A DNA stretch of 64,000 bases from Arthrobacter sp. ISL-48 (GTDB lineage: Bacteria; Actinomycetota; Actinomycetes; Actinomycetales; Micrococcaceae): contig NZ_JAGGPL010000003.1 in the NCBI RefSeq assembly GCF_018613805.1, positions 806,001 through 870,000 on the forward strand, given 5' to 3'. Made by a program: the position numbers and the translations under genes. Every line of letters starts with the position of its first letter. Position 1 is the first letter of the stretch. Below the pieces are notes generated by a model. It was given only the letters and a program-made list of their open reading frames with translations, had not been told where the DNA came from and made no database searches. Shown one piece after another: positions 53,558 through 64,000 of this stretch.

Positions 53558-55702
53558 TCAGGTCCAGCCAGTGGCAGCCAGGAGCCGCTGTTCAAACATC
53601 GGGATCATGCTCTGCACATAGGTCTTGGTGAGGTGGTTGTCGTCCTTGTACACGTACACGTTGCCCACCACGGCCGGGCAGGTGCCATCGGCGCAGATGA
53701 AGTCGCTCAGGTCCATGAGGTGGAGCCGGTCTGCCCCGCCGCGGTAGCTGTCCAGCGGCGAGGACTCTGCCAGCGACTCGTTCAGCGGCGCGTTGCATTC
53801 CGGCGCGTCCGCACCGTTCTTCTGGACGCATTCAGGCATGTTGATGCTGAACCGCGGGTTGTCCCGCACCCCCACCACGTCCATCCCGGCGTCGGTGAAC
53901 TGGCGGATGCCGTCCAGGTAGCCGGGAACTTCGGTTTCAAACGGTGCTTCTGCGTGTGTCAGCGACGCCACGGTGAACACGGCGTCGGGCCGGTGCTCCA
54001 TGACGTAGTCCGCACTGGCGCGGTTGAACGCGTTGCAGTCCTGATCCCGCTCGGGCGATTCCGCGCCGAAGCGGCAGTTGCCCTTGAGCAGCGTCACCAC
54101 TTCCCAGCCGTGCCGTTTGGCGACCGGGCCCAGGGCGGCCATGTACTGCTGCGCGTGCGAGTCGCCCAGCACCACGATGCGCTTGGTTACGTTCTCCGGC
54201 CTGGTGTTCTGCAGGCAGCCGGACAGCAAGGGATCCGAAGGGACATTTGCGTCAGTACACAGTCCGTCGATGTCTGCCCATTCCTTCTTCATGGCGGCCG
54301 GCGCAGGGATGATCCGTGCGGCCGGAGTGGGTTTGCCCGCGTTTTCCGGCGCCAGCGCCGCAGCGCCCGGAGTCAGCTCCCGCGGCTGTGCAGCTGCCGC
54401 AGCTTCTTCAGCCGTGATGCTTGTCTGCCAGAGCGCGACGGGGCCGGCCAGGACCGCACAGCACGCGGCAACCACCACGGCGGTGCGCCGGGTCCGCAGC
54501 TTCGGCCAGTGCCATTCGCGCAGCGGCTTTTCGACAAAACGCGTGGTGAGGACCGCCAGGACGATCGACAGCCCGACAACGCCCAGGCCCTGGCCGATGC
54601 TCGGTGACGCGATGCCGGCGCCAGCCAGGGCCAGGACCAGTACCGGCCAGTGCCACAGGTAGAGGGCGTAGGAATTGTCCCCGAGCGCCACCAGCGGCCT
54701 CCAGCTCAGCAGCCTGTCCACGCCGAATCTGCTCCCGCTCTGGCCGGCAACGATGATGGCGGCGGAAGCGAGGGTCGGCCAGAGTGCGATGTAGCCGGGG
54801 AAGGACCGGTCAACCGTCAGCACCAGGCCGCAGGACACCATGGCGGCAAGCCCTGCCCAGCCCAGCACGATTCGGAGGGCCTTGCCTGGCCGCAGGTATG
54901 GCACACTCAGGGCCAGCAGCGAACCGAGCGCGAACTCCCACAGCCGGGTCCTGGTGTCAAAGTAGGCGTAGGCCTGGTTGGTGGCCGTCTGCTCGATTGA
55001 GAAGAGGAGGGAGGCGATGAAGATGCCAGCGAAGGCGACGAGCAGGACGAACCGGTAGCTGACGTCCCTCCCGGGGAAAATGCCGGAGAAAAGAAGACGG
55101 CGGCGGCCCTGCAGGAGCCGCCACACGAGGGCGGCACCTGCGAAGATGAGCGGCCACAGGATGAACACCTGTCCCTGGATGGACAGGGACCAAAAATGCT
55201 GCAGCGGGCTGGCGCCGGAGTGGTCCTGCGCGTAGTAGTCCACCGCGGTATCAGCCAGCAACCAGTTCTGCCGGTACAGCAGTGAAGCCCAGGCCTGGTC
55301 CAGGATATCCGGCCAGCGGCTCTGCGGCAGAATCAGCCAGGTGCCGGCGAGGACACCCAGGAGAACCACGACGGCGGCGGGCAGCAGCCGCTTAAAGAGG
55401 TGCAGCCAGTGCGGCAACAGGTTGAAAGACTGCCCGGCTTCGACCTTCCGCACGAAGGAGAGGGTCAGCAGGAAGGCCGAGATCAGCAGGAAGACGTCCA
55501 CGCCGCCGGACACCCGTCCCAGCCACACGTGGTAGGTCACCACCATGAGGACGGCGAGCGCCCGGAGCCCCTGGACCTCCGGGCGGAACGTCGGTTTCCG
55601 CCCGCCGGGGTTTTCGGAGGCACCGCCAGATGCGGCCCTGGTACTCGGAAACGACACGAATGACCTCTCACAGCGGGTAAGCAAAGCCTCCATGCTACCC
55701 AT
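53558..55702 (-). CDS. Acyltransferase-3/SGNH fusion (OafA/YrhL type)
   Basis: A 714-residue membrane protein. About ten membrane segments span residues 50-420, beginning with FRPEVQGLRALAVLMVVTYHVW (the acyltransferase-3 His) and GGVDVFLLISAFLLT. The C-terminal SGNH hydrolase-like domain (about 500-714) has the catalytic serine in VVLGDSHAQQYM and the closing Asp/His in DDNHLT. Such proteins O-acetylate envelope or secreted glycans. An internal ATG at 55693 is an alternative start. Stands downstream of an FAD monooxygenase gene after 42 bases. Confidence 0.9.
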   Translation of the reverse strand: MGSMEALLTRCERSFVSFPSTRAASGGASENPGGRKPTFRPEVQGLRALAVLMVVTYHVWLGRVSGGVDVFLLISAFLLTLSFVRKVEAGQSFNLLPHWLHLFKRLLPAAVVVLLGVLAGTWLILPQSRWPDILDQAWASLLYRQNWLLADTAVDYYAQDHSGASPLQHFWSLSIQGQVFILWPLIFAGAALVWRLLQGRRRLLFSGIFPGRDVSYRFVLLVAFAGIFIASLLFSIEQTATNQAYAYFDTRTRLWEFALGSLLALSVPYLRPGKALRIVLGWAGLAAMVSCGLVLTVDRSFPGYIALWPTLASAAIIVAGQSGSRFGVDRLLSWRPLVALGDNSYALYLWHWPVLVLALAGAGIASPSIGQGLGVVGLSIVLAVLTTRFVEKPLREWHWPKLRTRRTAVVVAACCAVLAGPVALWQTSITAEEAAAAAQPRELTPGAAALAPENAGKPTPAARIIPAPAAMKKEWADIDGLCTDANVPSDPLLSGCLQNTRPENVTKRIVVLGDSHAQQYMAALGPVAKRHGWEVVTLLKGNCRFGAESPERDQDCNAFNRASADYVMEHRPDAVFTVASLTHAEAPFETEVPGYLDGIRQFTDAGMDVVGVRDNPRFSINMPECVQKNGADAPECNAPLNESLAESSPLDSYRGGADRLHLMDLSDFICADGTCPAVVGNVYVYKDDNHLTKTYVQSMIPMFEQRLLAATGWT

Positions 55703-55744
55703 CCGTATTTTCGAAGGCCAATCAGCGAAGGGTGGCCCGCAGGC

Positions 55745-56854
55745 TTAGGTGGAAGCTGCGGCGGCCTGGCGACTGACGGAATCCGGCATTCTTCCGGCCA
55801 GGTAGCGGGCATCGCGGCACGTACCCGGAATCGTGGCCGACGTTGCCGCGTACAGGAATTCCTGTCCCAGGAAGAACAGCCCGGGGGAATCAAGCGCAAC
55901 CCCGCGTACCTGCCGCGGCAGCCCGCCGTCGTCGAGAAGTGCCGGATCGATCCAGCTGAAGTCATCCTTGAATCCGGTGCACCAGATCACGTTCGACACG
56001 TCCAGACGGGTCCCGTCCGCCAGGACTGGCAGCCCGTTCTCCACCCCGGCAACCCGCGGTACGAGGCGCACGCCGGCAGCTGTCAGGTCCTTGGACTTCG
56101 TCCGGATCAGGGGTGCGGCGTGCATCTTGAAGGACGGTGCCACCTTCCGCCCGATCGGAGTGCTGGTGGTCAGGACGTGCGACCCGACGAACCGCACCAC
56201 CGGCAGGACGTACCGTGCGGCGGTCCGGCCATGCTTCACCGGAAGCTCCCCTCCGGGCTTTCCCGCCACGATCGTCGGATGCGTCCGGCACACTTCGATG
56301 CCAATCTCTGCCCCCGAGTTTCCCAGCCCGACGACCAGGACTGGACCTTCCTGGAGCTGCTCAATGTTCCGGTAATCGCTGGAATGGAGCTGGACGATGG
56401 AAGGCGCCAGTTCCGCCGCAAAACCAGGCACCTTCGCCGCCTGGCTGCAGCCCGTGGCCACGACGACATTATGCGCCTCCCAGCGCTGGCCGTTGGCGGC
56501 GGCCATGAAGCGGCCCCCTTCACGCCACAAGCGTTCGACACGGATACCGTTAAGGACGGGAAGGCTGAATTTTGCGGCATAGCCTTCAAGGTAACCGGCC
56601 ACGTCATTCTTACTGGGGAAGGACAGCCTATCCGCCGGGAACGGCGCCCCCGGGAGTCCGTCGTACTTGGCTGGGGTAAACACCCGGAGCGAATCCCACC
56701 GCTGACGCCAGGCGTCTCCGGCTCTCGGGTTGGCATCCAGGATCAGGAACTTCCGCTGTTGTTTGTTCAGGTAATAGCCCAGGGCAAGGCCGGCCTGCCC
56801 ACCACCGATGATCATGGTGTCCAGCGTTCCGGTTGCGTCGTTGTTGTTCATCAC
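55745..56854 (-). CDS. FAD-dependent monooxygenase / NAD(P)-binding oxidoreductase
   Basis: A 369-residue flavoprotein. FAD-binding GGGQAGLALGYYL, then FTPAKYDGLPGAPFP, a second dinucleotide site VLVVGLGNSGAEIGIEVC, and the late VIWCTGFKDDFSWID motif match flavin-containing monooxygenase-like proteins (YhhU/CzcO type). Substrate unknown. Its ATG overlaps the stop of the semiSWEET-like gene by 4 bases, so they form a coupled pair. Confidence 0.87.
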   Translation of the reverse strand: MMNNNDATGTLDTMIIGGGQAGLALGYYLNKQQRKFLILDANPRAGDAWRQRWDSLRVFTPAKYDGLPGAPFPADRLSFPSKNDVAGYLEGYAAKFSLPVLNGIRVERLWREGGRFMAAANGQRWEAHNVVVATGCSQAAKVPGFAAELAPSIVQLHSSDYRNIEQLQEGPVLVVGLGNSGAEIGIEVCRTHPTIVAGKPGGELPVKHGRTAARYVLPVVRFVGSHVLTTSTPIGRKVAPSFKMHAAPLIRTKSKDLTAAGVRLVPRVAGVENGLPVLADGTRLDVSNVIWCTGFKDDFSWIDPALLDDGGLPRQVRGVALDSPGLFFLGQEFLYAATSATIPGTCRDARYLAGRMPDSVSRQAAAAST

Positions 56855-57195
56855 AGCTCCCCTTTTTCACTTATGTGGATTCCTACGGCTGAACCTTCCC
56901 CGTGGACTGCCGTTCCGCCGTCGCTCCTGGTGCTGGCAGTCTGCCTGTAACGCAGCCACCACGCAAGCATCAGCGCGGACGCCAGAACGTAAGCCATGTG
57001 GAGGGCCCAGATGGGACCGGCCGGCAGGTTGAAAACATAGACGGAATGAACGGCATTGGCCACATTGCTCAAGACCAGGTTCCCCGGACTGTAGGACGCC
57101 AGGTCCCGTGTGCGCGCGGCTTTCACCAGCATAGGGAGCATTCCTAAGGCAAACAGCACCGTTGAAAGGGTGCCGGCAAGGACTGGAAGGTTCAT
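56851..57195 (-). CDS. Small PQ-loop/semiSWEET-like membrane protein
   Basis: A 114-residue protein with three hydrophobic segments (about residues 4-24, 40-56, 60-82), the three-helix arrangement of semiSWEET transporters. ALGMLPMLVKAARTRDLASYS resembles the PQ-loop with Met in place of Gln. The last 30 residues are polar. It is coupled to the monooxygenase gene. Sugar transport is only a fold-based guess. Confidence 0.6.
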   Translation of the reverse strand: MNLPVLAGTLSTVLFALGMLPMLVKAARTRDLASYSPGNLVLSNVANAVHSVYVFNLPAGPIWALHMAYVLASALMLAWWLRYRQTASTRSDGGTAVHGEGSAVGIHISEKGEL

Positions 57196-57289
57196 GCTTT
57201 GAGGCTACGGGCGGGGCCCTGCAGTCCGCGTCGGCCAAAACATGTAACTGTGCCTGGCACCTTATGGGTATTTATGTGCAGGGAGGCCC

Positions 57290-58924
57290 TTATCCCGCCA
57301 GTCCGTGCTCGAACGCATATCTGGTGGCTGCCGCCCGTGAGGAAAGCCCGAGCTTCAGGAAGATGTTGCTGATGTGCCGGGCCACGGTCTTTTCACTGAG
57401 ATAGAGCTCAGCCGCTATCGCCCGGTTGCCCGCTCCGGAGGCAACGAGCCGGAGCACTTCCGTCTCCCTCGGGGACAGCGGCCCCTTGTTGCCATCGGCT
57501 CCTTCCCGCATAAGCGACGCCGCCCAGGCGGCGGCCGGCGCTGCGCCCAGTTCCAGGAACTCTGTGTGGGCGGCCTCTAAATCCATCAGTGCCGAGGGTT
57601 CATCGCCGAGGGCGCGGCACGCCCGCCCTATCAATACCCGGCAGCGCGCGGCCTCGTAGGGAACGCCGAGTTCCAGCCACAGCTTCCACGCCTCCCGCAG
57701 GGCTTGTGAAGCACCCACTGCGTCGCCTTCCGAGAGCCGGACCTCACCTTCTGCCTGGCCAGCAACCGCGCGGACCATGGGCATGGGGCATTCCCGAGCA
57801 AAGGCAGCGAGCTCGTCGGCACCCCGTCGTGCCGCCTCCACGTCGGATGCGGCGAGTTCGATCTCTACCAGGGCAGGCAGCAGATGGCGGCGGGTGGCGG
57901 CGTCCGCGACGCCGGCAGCCCTGCGGACCATTGACTGCGCCTGCTGCACATCTCCGCGCGCCAGAAAGAGGAGTCCAAGGCCAGGCTGTGGCTCATAGCC
58001 GCTTCGGGCCGCTTCCCGGTAGGAATCCGCTGCCGCATCCAGGTTGCCCATGAGCCGCTGCACTTCTCCCTGCTGGTAGTAGCCGCCGTAAAGGGCCTGT
58101 GGATCACCCTTGGTGGAACGTCCTTGAGCTATGGCCGCCGCCGCCAGCGCCTCGGTCCAGGCTCCGTGCAGCCGGAAGAGCTCGGCACGGTGTGACTGGC
58201 ACTGGCCGCTGAAAAGTACCATGTCGGGGCGGGTACGGCACCAGCGGTCAAGTGCCGCCGTCCATTCCAGCGCCCGTTCCAGATCGAAGGCCAGGTGGCA
58301 GTTGCCAATGACTGCGCAGTAGACAATTCCTGACGGGACCGCGGACACTTCTCCCGCTGTCACGGCCACCATAACCTCGTCGAACATCCTGAGGCCCTCG
58401 TCGTTGCGCCCCAGCATGAGGGTTGCCTGGCCTGAACCTATGAGGGCCAACGCCGACACGTCTTTGTCCTGGAACCTTTGGCCAAAGTCAGCAACCTGGG
58501 CGAAGACTTCCAGGGCGCCGGCGGGGTCACCGCCGTACAGCTTGCCCAGGCCCACCGGAACGAGCAAGAGCCCCTGGACGGAGTCCGGCCCGTCCAGCTC
58601 GTCCGAAAGCCTTTGCCCGCGAGCGAACCATCCTCCGGCGCGGGACACCTCCCCCAGATGCATCAATTGCATCCCCATCCAGCCGGCGCACCGGGCGGCT
58701 CCAACGATGTCGCCGACAACCAGGTACTCTTCGTGGGCGCGCGTAAGGGTCTCCAGGCCAGAGTTCGTGTCCCCGGTCAGGATCTCCGCGGTTGCCAGAC
58801 GTTCAAGGTCCGGTGCCGGCAGTCCGCCCAGCTGGTCGGCGTCGCGGAAGTTCTTGAAGGCATCGGTCCAGCGGCTCTCGCGGAACGCTGACCGGCCCTG
58901 GTCAATGCCAGTCTCAGCTGTCAT
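57290..58924 (-). CDS. LuxR-type regulator with a TPR-like sensory region
   Basis: A 544-residue protein. Residues 1-470 are helical, with TPR-like pairs; the C-terminal LuxR helix-turn-helix is at about 478-540 (LSPRETEVLRLVASGAGNRAIAAELYLSEKTVARHISNI in two parts). No ATPase P-loop is present, unlike MalT. ATG 58924 has a near-perfect ribosome site (AAAGGAGG). It lies upstream of the semiSWEET-monooxygenase pair on the same strand and may regulate it. Target and signal unknown. Confidence 0.85.
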   Translation of the reverse strand: MTAETGIDQGRSAFRESRWTDAFKNFRDADQLGGLPAPDLERLATAEILTGDTNSGLETLTRAHEEYLVVGDIVGAARCAGWMGMQLMHLGEVSRAGGWFARGQRLSDELDGPDSVQGLLLVPVGLGKLYGGDPAGALEVFAQVADFGQRFQDKDVSALALIGSGQATLMLGRNDEGLRMFDEVMVAVTAGEVSAVPSGIVYCAVIGNCHLAFDLERALEWTAALDRWCRTRPDMVLFSGQCQSHRAELFRLHGAWTEALAAAAIAQGRSTKGDPQALYGGYYQQGEVQRLMGNLDAAADSYREAARSGYEPQPGLGLLFLARGDVQQAQSMVRRAAGVADAATRRHLLPALVEIELAASDVEAARRGADELAAFARECPMPMVRAVAGQAEGEVRLSEGDAVGASQALREAWKLWLELGVPYEAARCRVLIGRACRALGDEPSALMDLEAAHTEFLELGAAPAAAWAASLMREGADGNKGPLSPRETEVLRLVASGAGNRAIAAELYLSEKTVARHISNIFLKLGLSSRAAATRYAFEHGLAG

Positions 58925-59110
58925 CTGGCCTCCTTTCGGATACCACGCCAGCCTGCCGTCGTCGCGCACGGGACGCGACCTACTTAAGCGCCACGGTACG
59001 CCCGCTGAAGAAAGGGCACAAGCGGGCCGCAGGTGCCTCGCTGACCTGAATCTGGTGCCACCTCCAGCGTGTCCGATACGGTTGTCTTCGAAGGATTCTT
59101 CCGCTTCCGG

Positions 59111-60634
59111 CTACGACCGGAGCAGCCCGCGCAGCGTCTGGATGGTGTCAGCCTCCGCAGCCGTCTTGTCGTCGCGGTAACGCTTGACCCGTGCGAACCG
59201 CAGGGCGATTCCGCCCGGATAGCGTGAGGACTGCTGCACACCGTCGATCGCGATTTCGACGACGGTGACCGGCTCAGTCCAGACGGTGCCCGCCGTACGC
59301 CGCACCTCGAGCTCCTGGAACCGCTCGGTCTGCCAGCGCAGCAGGGCGTCAGTGAGGCCCTTGAATGTCTTGCCCACCATGACGTAGCCGCCCGGTTCGC
59401 CGAAATCGCCCGTCGGGTCGAGGGCTCCGAGGTGCAGGTTCGACAACAGCCCAGTGCGCCGTCCTGACCCCCATTCGCAGGCGAGCACCACCAGGTCGTA
59501 GGTGAGCACCGGCTTCACCTTGATCCAGTTGGAACCGCGCCGGCCAGCCGCATAGGCCGATCCGACCGCCTTCACCACCACGCCCTCATGGCCCGCGGCG
59601 AGCGCATCGTGCGCCACCCTTTCAGCAACGGCCGCATCCGCCGTGATCTCCCCCGGGATCCGGTATGCGGGAGCGATGCGCTCGAGCACGCCGATGCGCG
59701 TCGACAGCGGCTCCTCAAGCAGGTCGCGCCCGTCGATGTGCAGCACGTCGAAGAACCACGGATGAAGGACCGTAGCGCGCGCCGCGTCCGCCCCGAACCG
59801 TGCCATGGTCTCCTGGAACGGCCGCGGGCCGCCGTTATCGTCGAGGGTGAGGGTCTCGCCGTCGAGGATCACAGCGCGCACCGGCAGTCCACGCACCACC
59901 TCCACCACCTCGGGCAGCCGGTGGGTCACCTCGGCCAATGTGCGGGTGTAGATGCGCACGTCGTCGCCGACCCGGTGCACCTGGATGCGCGCCCCGTCGA
60001 GCTTGTATTCCACGGATGCCTCCCCCGTGACTTCCAGCGCGGCGGCGGCGCTGGATGCGGTTGCGGCGAGCATGGGCTGCACGGGACGGCCGACGACGAG
60101 GCCGACAGCGTCCAGCTGGGCCGCAGCGCCCGTGAGCGCCAACAAGGCGGTACCGCCGAGATCACCGGAGAGCATGGCAGCGCGGCGTACGGCGTCGACG
60201 GGCCGATCGGCGGCACGGGCAACGGCGTCGGTCAGCACCCCCTCGAGTGCACCGGTACGCAGTTCGCCGAGCAGCACGCCAGCGATGAAGGCCTGCTCGC
60301 GTTCGGTGGCTGCCGCCGTAAGCGTCCGAAGAGTCGCGGCGCGCTCCGCTGCCGATCCAGCGCCTGCTGTAACGAGCAGCCGGTCCAGCGCAGCATCGAG
60401 GTCGGCGACAGTAAGAGTGGGCTCAGCGGCTGGCTTCCCCATGGCCGCTGACATGCCGCGCCAGCCAACGCCCACCCGGCCTTGGCGCGGCTTTGCGGTC
60501 AGTAAGCCGACCGCCGTCGGAATTTCCCCGGGTTCAAGCCGGCGCAGCAAATCGGCCAGCGCATCAACCTTCGCGAGCCGGGAGCGGGTGGACGCGACGG
60601 CATCCGTGGTTCTCACGAGCTCCTCGAGCAGCAT
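59111..60634 (-). CDS. ATP-dependent DNA ligase (LigB-type)
   Basis: A 507-residue ligase. The N-terminal DNA-binding domain spans 1-190; the adenylation domain carries the AMP lysine K211 in EYKLDGARIQVH; motif III GETLTLDDNG, motif IV EGVVVKAVG and motif V NWIKVKP follow; the OB domain closes the protein. The actinobacterial LigB group is a non-essential second ligase besides NAD-dependent LigA. ATG 60634 is the start; the frame upstream to 61090 overlaps the divergent gene and is not coding. Confidence 0.92.
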   Translation of the reverse strand: MLLEELVRTTDAVASTRSRLAKVDALADLLRRLEPGEIPTAVGLLTAKPRQGRVGVGWRGMSAAMGKPAAEPTLTVADLDAALDRLLVTAGAGSAAERAATLRTLTAAATEREQAFIAGVLLGELRTGALEGVLTDAVARAADRPVDAVRRAAMLSGDLGGTALLALTGAAAQLDAVGLVVGRPVQPMLAATASSAAAALEVTGEASVEYKLDGARIQVHRVGDDVRIYTRTLAEVTHRLPEVVEVVRGLPVRAVILDGETLTLDDNGGPRPFQETMARFGADAARATVLHPWFFDVLHIDGRDLLEEPLSTRIGVLERIAPAYRIPGEITADAAVAERVAHDALAAGHEGVVVKAVGSAYAAGRRGSNWIKVKPVLTYDLVVLACEWGSGRRTGLLSNLHLGALDPTGDFGEPGGYVMVGKTFKGLTDALLRWQTERFQELEVRRTAGTVWTEPVTVVEIAIDGVQQSSRYPGGIALRFARVKRYRDDKTAAEADTIQTLRGLLRS

Positions 60635-60721
60635 GGCACCAGTCTGCCACGCCGGCCCGGCACAGGACGCGAGTATCCGCCAACGCTGGACAGCTCCGGA
60701 ACACGGTTCCAGACTGGAGCA

Positions 60722-61324
60722 ATGGGAATCATCGTCGCGAACCTGTTCATCACCCTTGACGGCGTCTACCAGGCACCCGGCGGCCGCGAAGAAGACATCG
60801 AGGGCGACTTCGCCTTCGGCGGCTGGCAGGCGCCGGTGTCCGATGACGAGGCCGGCGCGGCCATCGGCGCGGAGATCAGCCGCATCGACGCCCTGCTTCT
60901 CGGCCGGAAGACCTACGACATTTTCGCAGCATACTGGCCGCACCAGTCCGATGAGATCGGCGGCACGCTCAACCGGGTGCCCAAGTTCGTCGTCTCCAGC
61001 AGCCCGGCCGATCCGGGCTGGGCGGGCACAACAGTGCTGCCGGATGCCGCGGCCGCGGGCCGGCTCCGCGAGGAGTACGACCAAGTGCACATGTTCGGCA
61101 GCGGCGTCCTCATCCGTTCACTGCTTGCGGCAGACGTGATCGACCGCCTCCACCTCTGGCTCTATCCGATCACCCTCGGCGAAGGCAAACGCCTCTTCGA
61201 CACCGGGACCATCCCCGCCTCCTTCCGCCTCGCCGAGCCTGCGCGCACGTTTCCGAAGGGTGCTGTGTCGCTGGTCTACGAGCGCGCAGGCGATGTCCAG
61301 ACGCAGGACATGGCGGGCGCGTAA
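60722..61324 (+). CDS. RibD/dihydrofolate-reductase-like protein (first)
   Basis: A 200-residue protein of the RibD C-terminal/DHFR fold (ANLFITLDGVYQAPGG; LLLGRKTYDIFAAYWP; VHMFGSGVLIRSLLAADVIDRLHLW; GEGKRLFD). These occur as stand-alone NADPH reductases of unknown substrate. ATG 60722 is divergent from the ligase gene across 87 bases. Its stop overlaps the start of a second related gene by 1 base. Confidence 0.87.
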   Translation: MGIIVANLFITLDGVYQAPGGREEDIEGDFAFGGWQAPVSDDEAGAAIGAEISRIDALLLGRKTYDIFAAYWPHQSDEIGGTLNRVPKFVVSSSPADPGWAGTTVLPDAAAAGRLREEYDQVHMFGSGVLIRSLLAADVIDRLHLWLYPITLGEGKRLFDTGTIPASFRLAEPARTFPKGAVSLVYERAGDVQTQDMAGA

Positions 61325-61923
61325 TGGTCAAGGTCGTCGCAGCCATCACCACGTCTGTCGACGGCTATATCACCGGACCCGATGACGGGCCCGGGAACGG
61401 TCTGGGCACGGGCGGGGAGCGCCTGCACTACTGGGTGATGGGTGGCCCGTGGACCTACGACGGCGGACACGACTTTGGGATGCACGGCCCCGACAAGGAT
61501 TTCTACGACCAGCTCGAAGCGGGCATGGGTGCTGGCATCGTAGGCCGCGGCATGTATGACGCCGCGGGGGCATGGGGAGGGACGAACCCGTTCGCCGGCC
61601 CGCTGTTCGTACTCACGCACCGCGTGCAGGACCAGCCGGCGGCAGCGTCCGGGTTTACGTTTGTGTCCGGGCTCGATGAAGCCCTGAGGCGGGCCTCCGG
61701 GGAGGCGGGAGGCAAAGACGTGTCGATCGGCGGCGGCGCGGATGTAATCCGGCAAGCGCTGGCCGCCGGCCGGGTTGACGAACTGGTGCTATCTACGGCA
61801 CCGGTGATCCTCGGCGCCGGAAAGCGTCTTTTCGACGGCTTTGATCACGACTTCCACCTCGAAATTGTCAAAACTGTCAGCTCGACGTTAGCTACGCACG
61901 TGCATTACGCGGTCAAAAGGTAG
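61324..61923 (+). CDS. RibD/dihydrofolate-reductase-like protein (second)
   Basis: A 199-residue relative of the preceding gene (VVAAITTSVDGYITGPDDGPG; GIVGRGMYDAAGAWGG; VSIGGGADVIRQALAAGRVDELVL; LGAGKRLFDG). ATG 61324 shares a base with the upstream TAA (TAATG), so the two are translationally coupled. They differ enough to be old paralogues rather than a recent duplication. Substrate unknown. Confidence 0.87.
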   Translation: MVKVVAAITTSVDGYITGPDDGPGNGLGTGGERLHYWVMGGPWTYDGGHDFGMHGPDKDFYDQLEAGMGAGIVGRGMYDAAGAWGGTNPFAGPLFVLTHRVQDQPAAASGFTFVSGLDEALRRASGEAGGKDVSIGGGADVIRQALAAGRVDELVLSTAPVILGAGKRLFDGFDHDFHLEIVKTVSSTLATHVHYAVKR

Positions 61924-61933
61924 GCCACTACTT

Positions 61934-61997
61934 CCACCGTCACACAGAAAGAACCGGTCCAGCAAATGCTGGACCGGTTCTTTCTGTGTGACGGTGG
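61934..61997. terminator. Perfect 31-bp inverted repeat, bidirectional terminator before the groEL end
   Basis: Arms 61934-61964 and 61967-61997 are exact reverse complements with only AA between them. The core hairpin is flanked by AAAG on one side and CTTT on the other, so it works as an intrinsic terminator in both directions, between convergent genes. It ends 3 bases before the groEL stop codon. Confidence 0.9.
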
Positions 61998-62000
61998 GGA

Positions 62001-63688
<1,688 letters not shown>

Positions 63689-63696
63689 TCCAAGAG

Positions 63697-63993
63697 TTAC
63701 TTTACGACGATCGCCAGAACGTCGCGGGCGGACAGCACGAGGTACTCGGTGCCGCTGTGCTTGACTTCGGTTCCGCCGTACTTCGAGTAGATAACGACGT
63801 CGCCTTCAGCAACGTCGAGGGGAACGCGGTTGCCGTTGTCGTCAAAGCGGCCGGGGCCTACTGCGACAACTTCGCCTTCCTGCGGCTTCTCCTGTGCGGA
63901 GTCCGGGATGACCAGGCCGGAAGCCGTGGTCTGCTCGGCTTCGAGCGGGCGGACAACAATACGATCCTCAAGAGGCTTAATAGAGACCGACAC
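63697..63993 (-). CDS. groES: 10-kDa co-chaperonin GroES
   Basis: A 98-residue co-chaperonin ([60 protein letters not shown]), normal length, with the mobile loop at about residues 18-35. It caps GroEL. Its promoter and any CIRCE site lie beyond the window edge; only 7 bases upstream are visible. Confidence 0.97.
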   Translation of the reverse strand: MSVSIKPLEDRIVVRPLEAEQTTASGLVIPDSAQEKPQEGEVVAVGPGRFDDNGNRVPLDVAEGDVVIYSKYGGTEVKHSGTEYLVLSARDVLAIVVK

Positions 63994-64000
63994 TCGGACC

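Noticed and set aside
59952..61139. A 395-residue plus-strand frame across the ligase start and first RibD-like gene
   Set aside because: It overlaps two well supported genes in other frames and is Ser/Ala/Arg-rich without motifs.

Overview
The window is high-GC chromosomal DNA from an actinobacterium, most likely Arthrobacter or a close relative such as Pseudarthrobacter. I infer this from the strong G/C third-position bias, the gene content, and neighbourhoods also known from Mycobacterium: groES-groEL1 near guaB-guaB3 and guaA, and galU / 5-formyl-THF cyclo-ligase / small zinc-ribbon protein. No phage, insertion sequence, CRISPR array or rRNA was seen. The window holds about 57 protein genes, one tRNA and a set of hairpins and palindromes.

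Layout. 1-6.2 kb: housekeeping genes (rmuC end, ispH, xseA-xseB, ppk2, an AlaA-like aminotransferase). 6.3-9.8 kb: a tightly overlapping OpuC-type osmolyte ABC operon. 10-19.3 kb: pirin, a sugar-kinase-like ATPase, LysR and Lrp regulators paired with two MFS transporters, DUF1761, CorA, and a ZapE-like C-terminal fragment. 19.5-26 kb: an orphan YtfQ-like furanose-binding lipoprotein followed by a 1763-residue secreted protein with two GH43 catalytic domains. 26-33.5 kb: a divergent seven-gene catabolic cluster. 33.6-38.9 kb: rhodanese, tRNA-Ala, a RimJ-like acetyltransferase, galU, cyclo-ligase, a zinc-ribbon protein and a SAF protein. 39-43.1 kb: a giant helicase-nuclease-like protein. 43.2-53.4 kb: guaA, DUF3817, surf1, an orphan PTS EIIA with glpD, and guaB3, an ABC exporter and guaB. 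53.5-64 kb: acyltransferase, monooxygenase, semiSWEET-like protein, LuxR regulator, ATP-dependent DNA ligase, two RibD/DHFR-like proteins, and groEL/groES.

The most interesting system is at 26.0-33.5 kb. A GntP-type permease, an N-acyl-D-amino-acid-deacylase-type amidohydrolase, a D-threonine-aldolase-fold PLP enzyme, RidA, a 2-keto-3-deoxygluconate-type kinase, a KDPG-aldolase-type enzyme and an IclR regulator share one divergent promoter region with a CGTTGC-N7-GCAACG palindrome. Together they form a complete theoretical route: N-acetyl-D-glucosaminate (the oxidised chitin sugar) to D-glucosaminate, 2-keto-3-deoxygluconate, KDPG, then pyruvate plus glyceraldehyde-3-phosphate. The substrate is inferred, not shown.

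Other points of note are a near-consensus CIRCE (HrcA) site before the zinc-ribbon gene, which looks like the mycobacterial redox chaperone Ruc; a helicase-like protein whose Walker A lysine is glutamine and whose Walker B is altered; a perfect 31-bp inverted repeat between the convergent dihydrofolate-reductase-like gene and groEL; a 13-codon upstream ORF overlapping the xseA start; and several perfect palindromes in divergent promoter regions. Function calls rest on motif recognition by eye; no database search was run.
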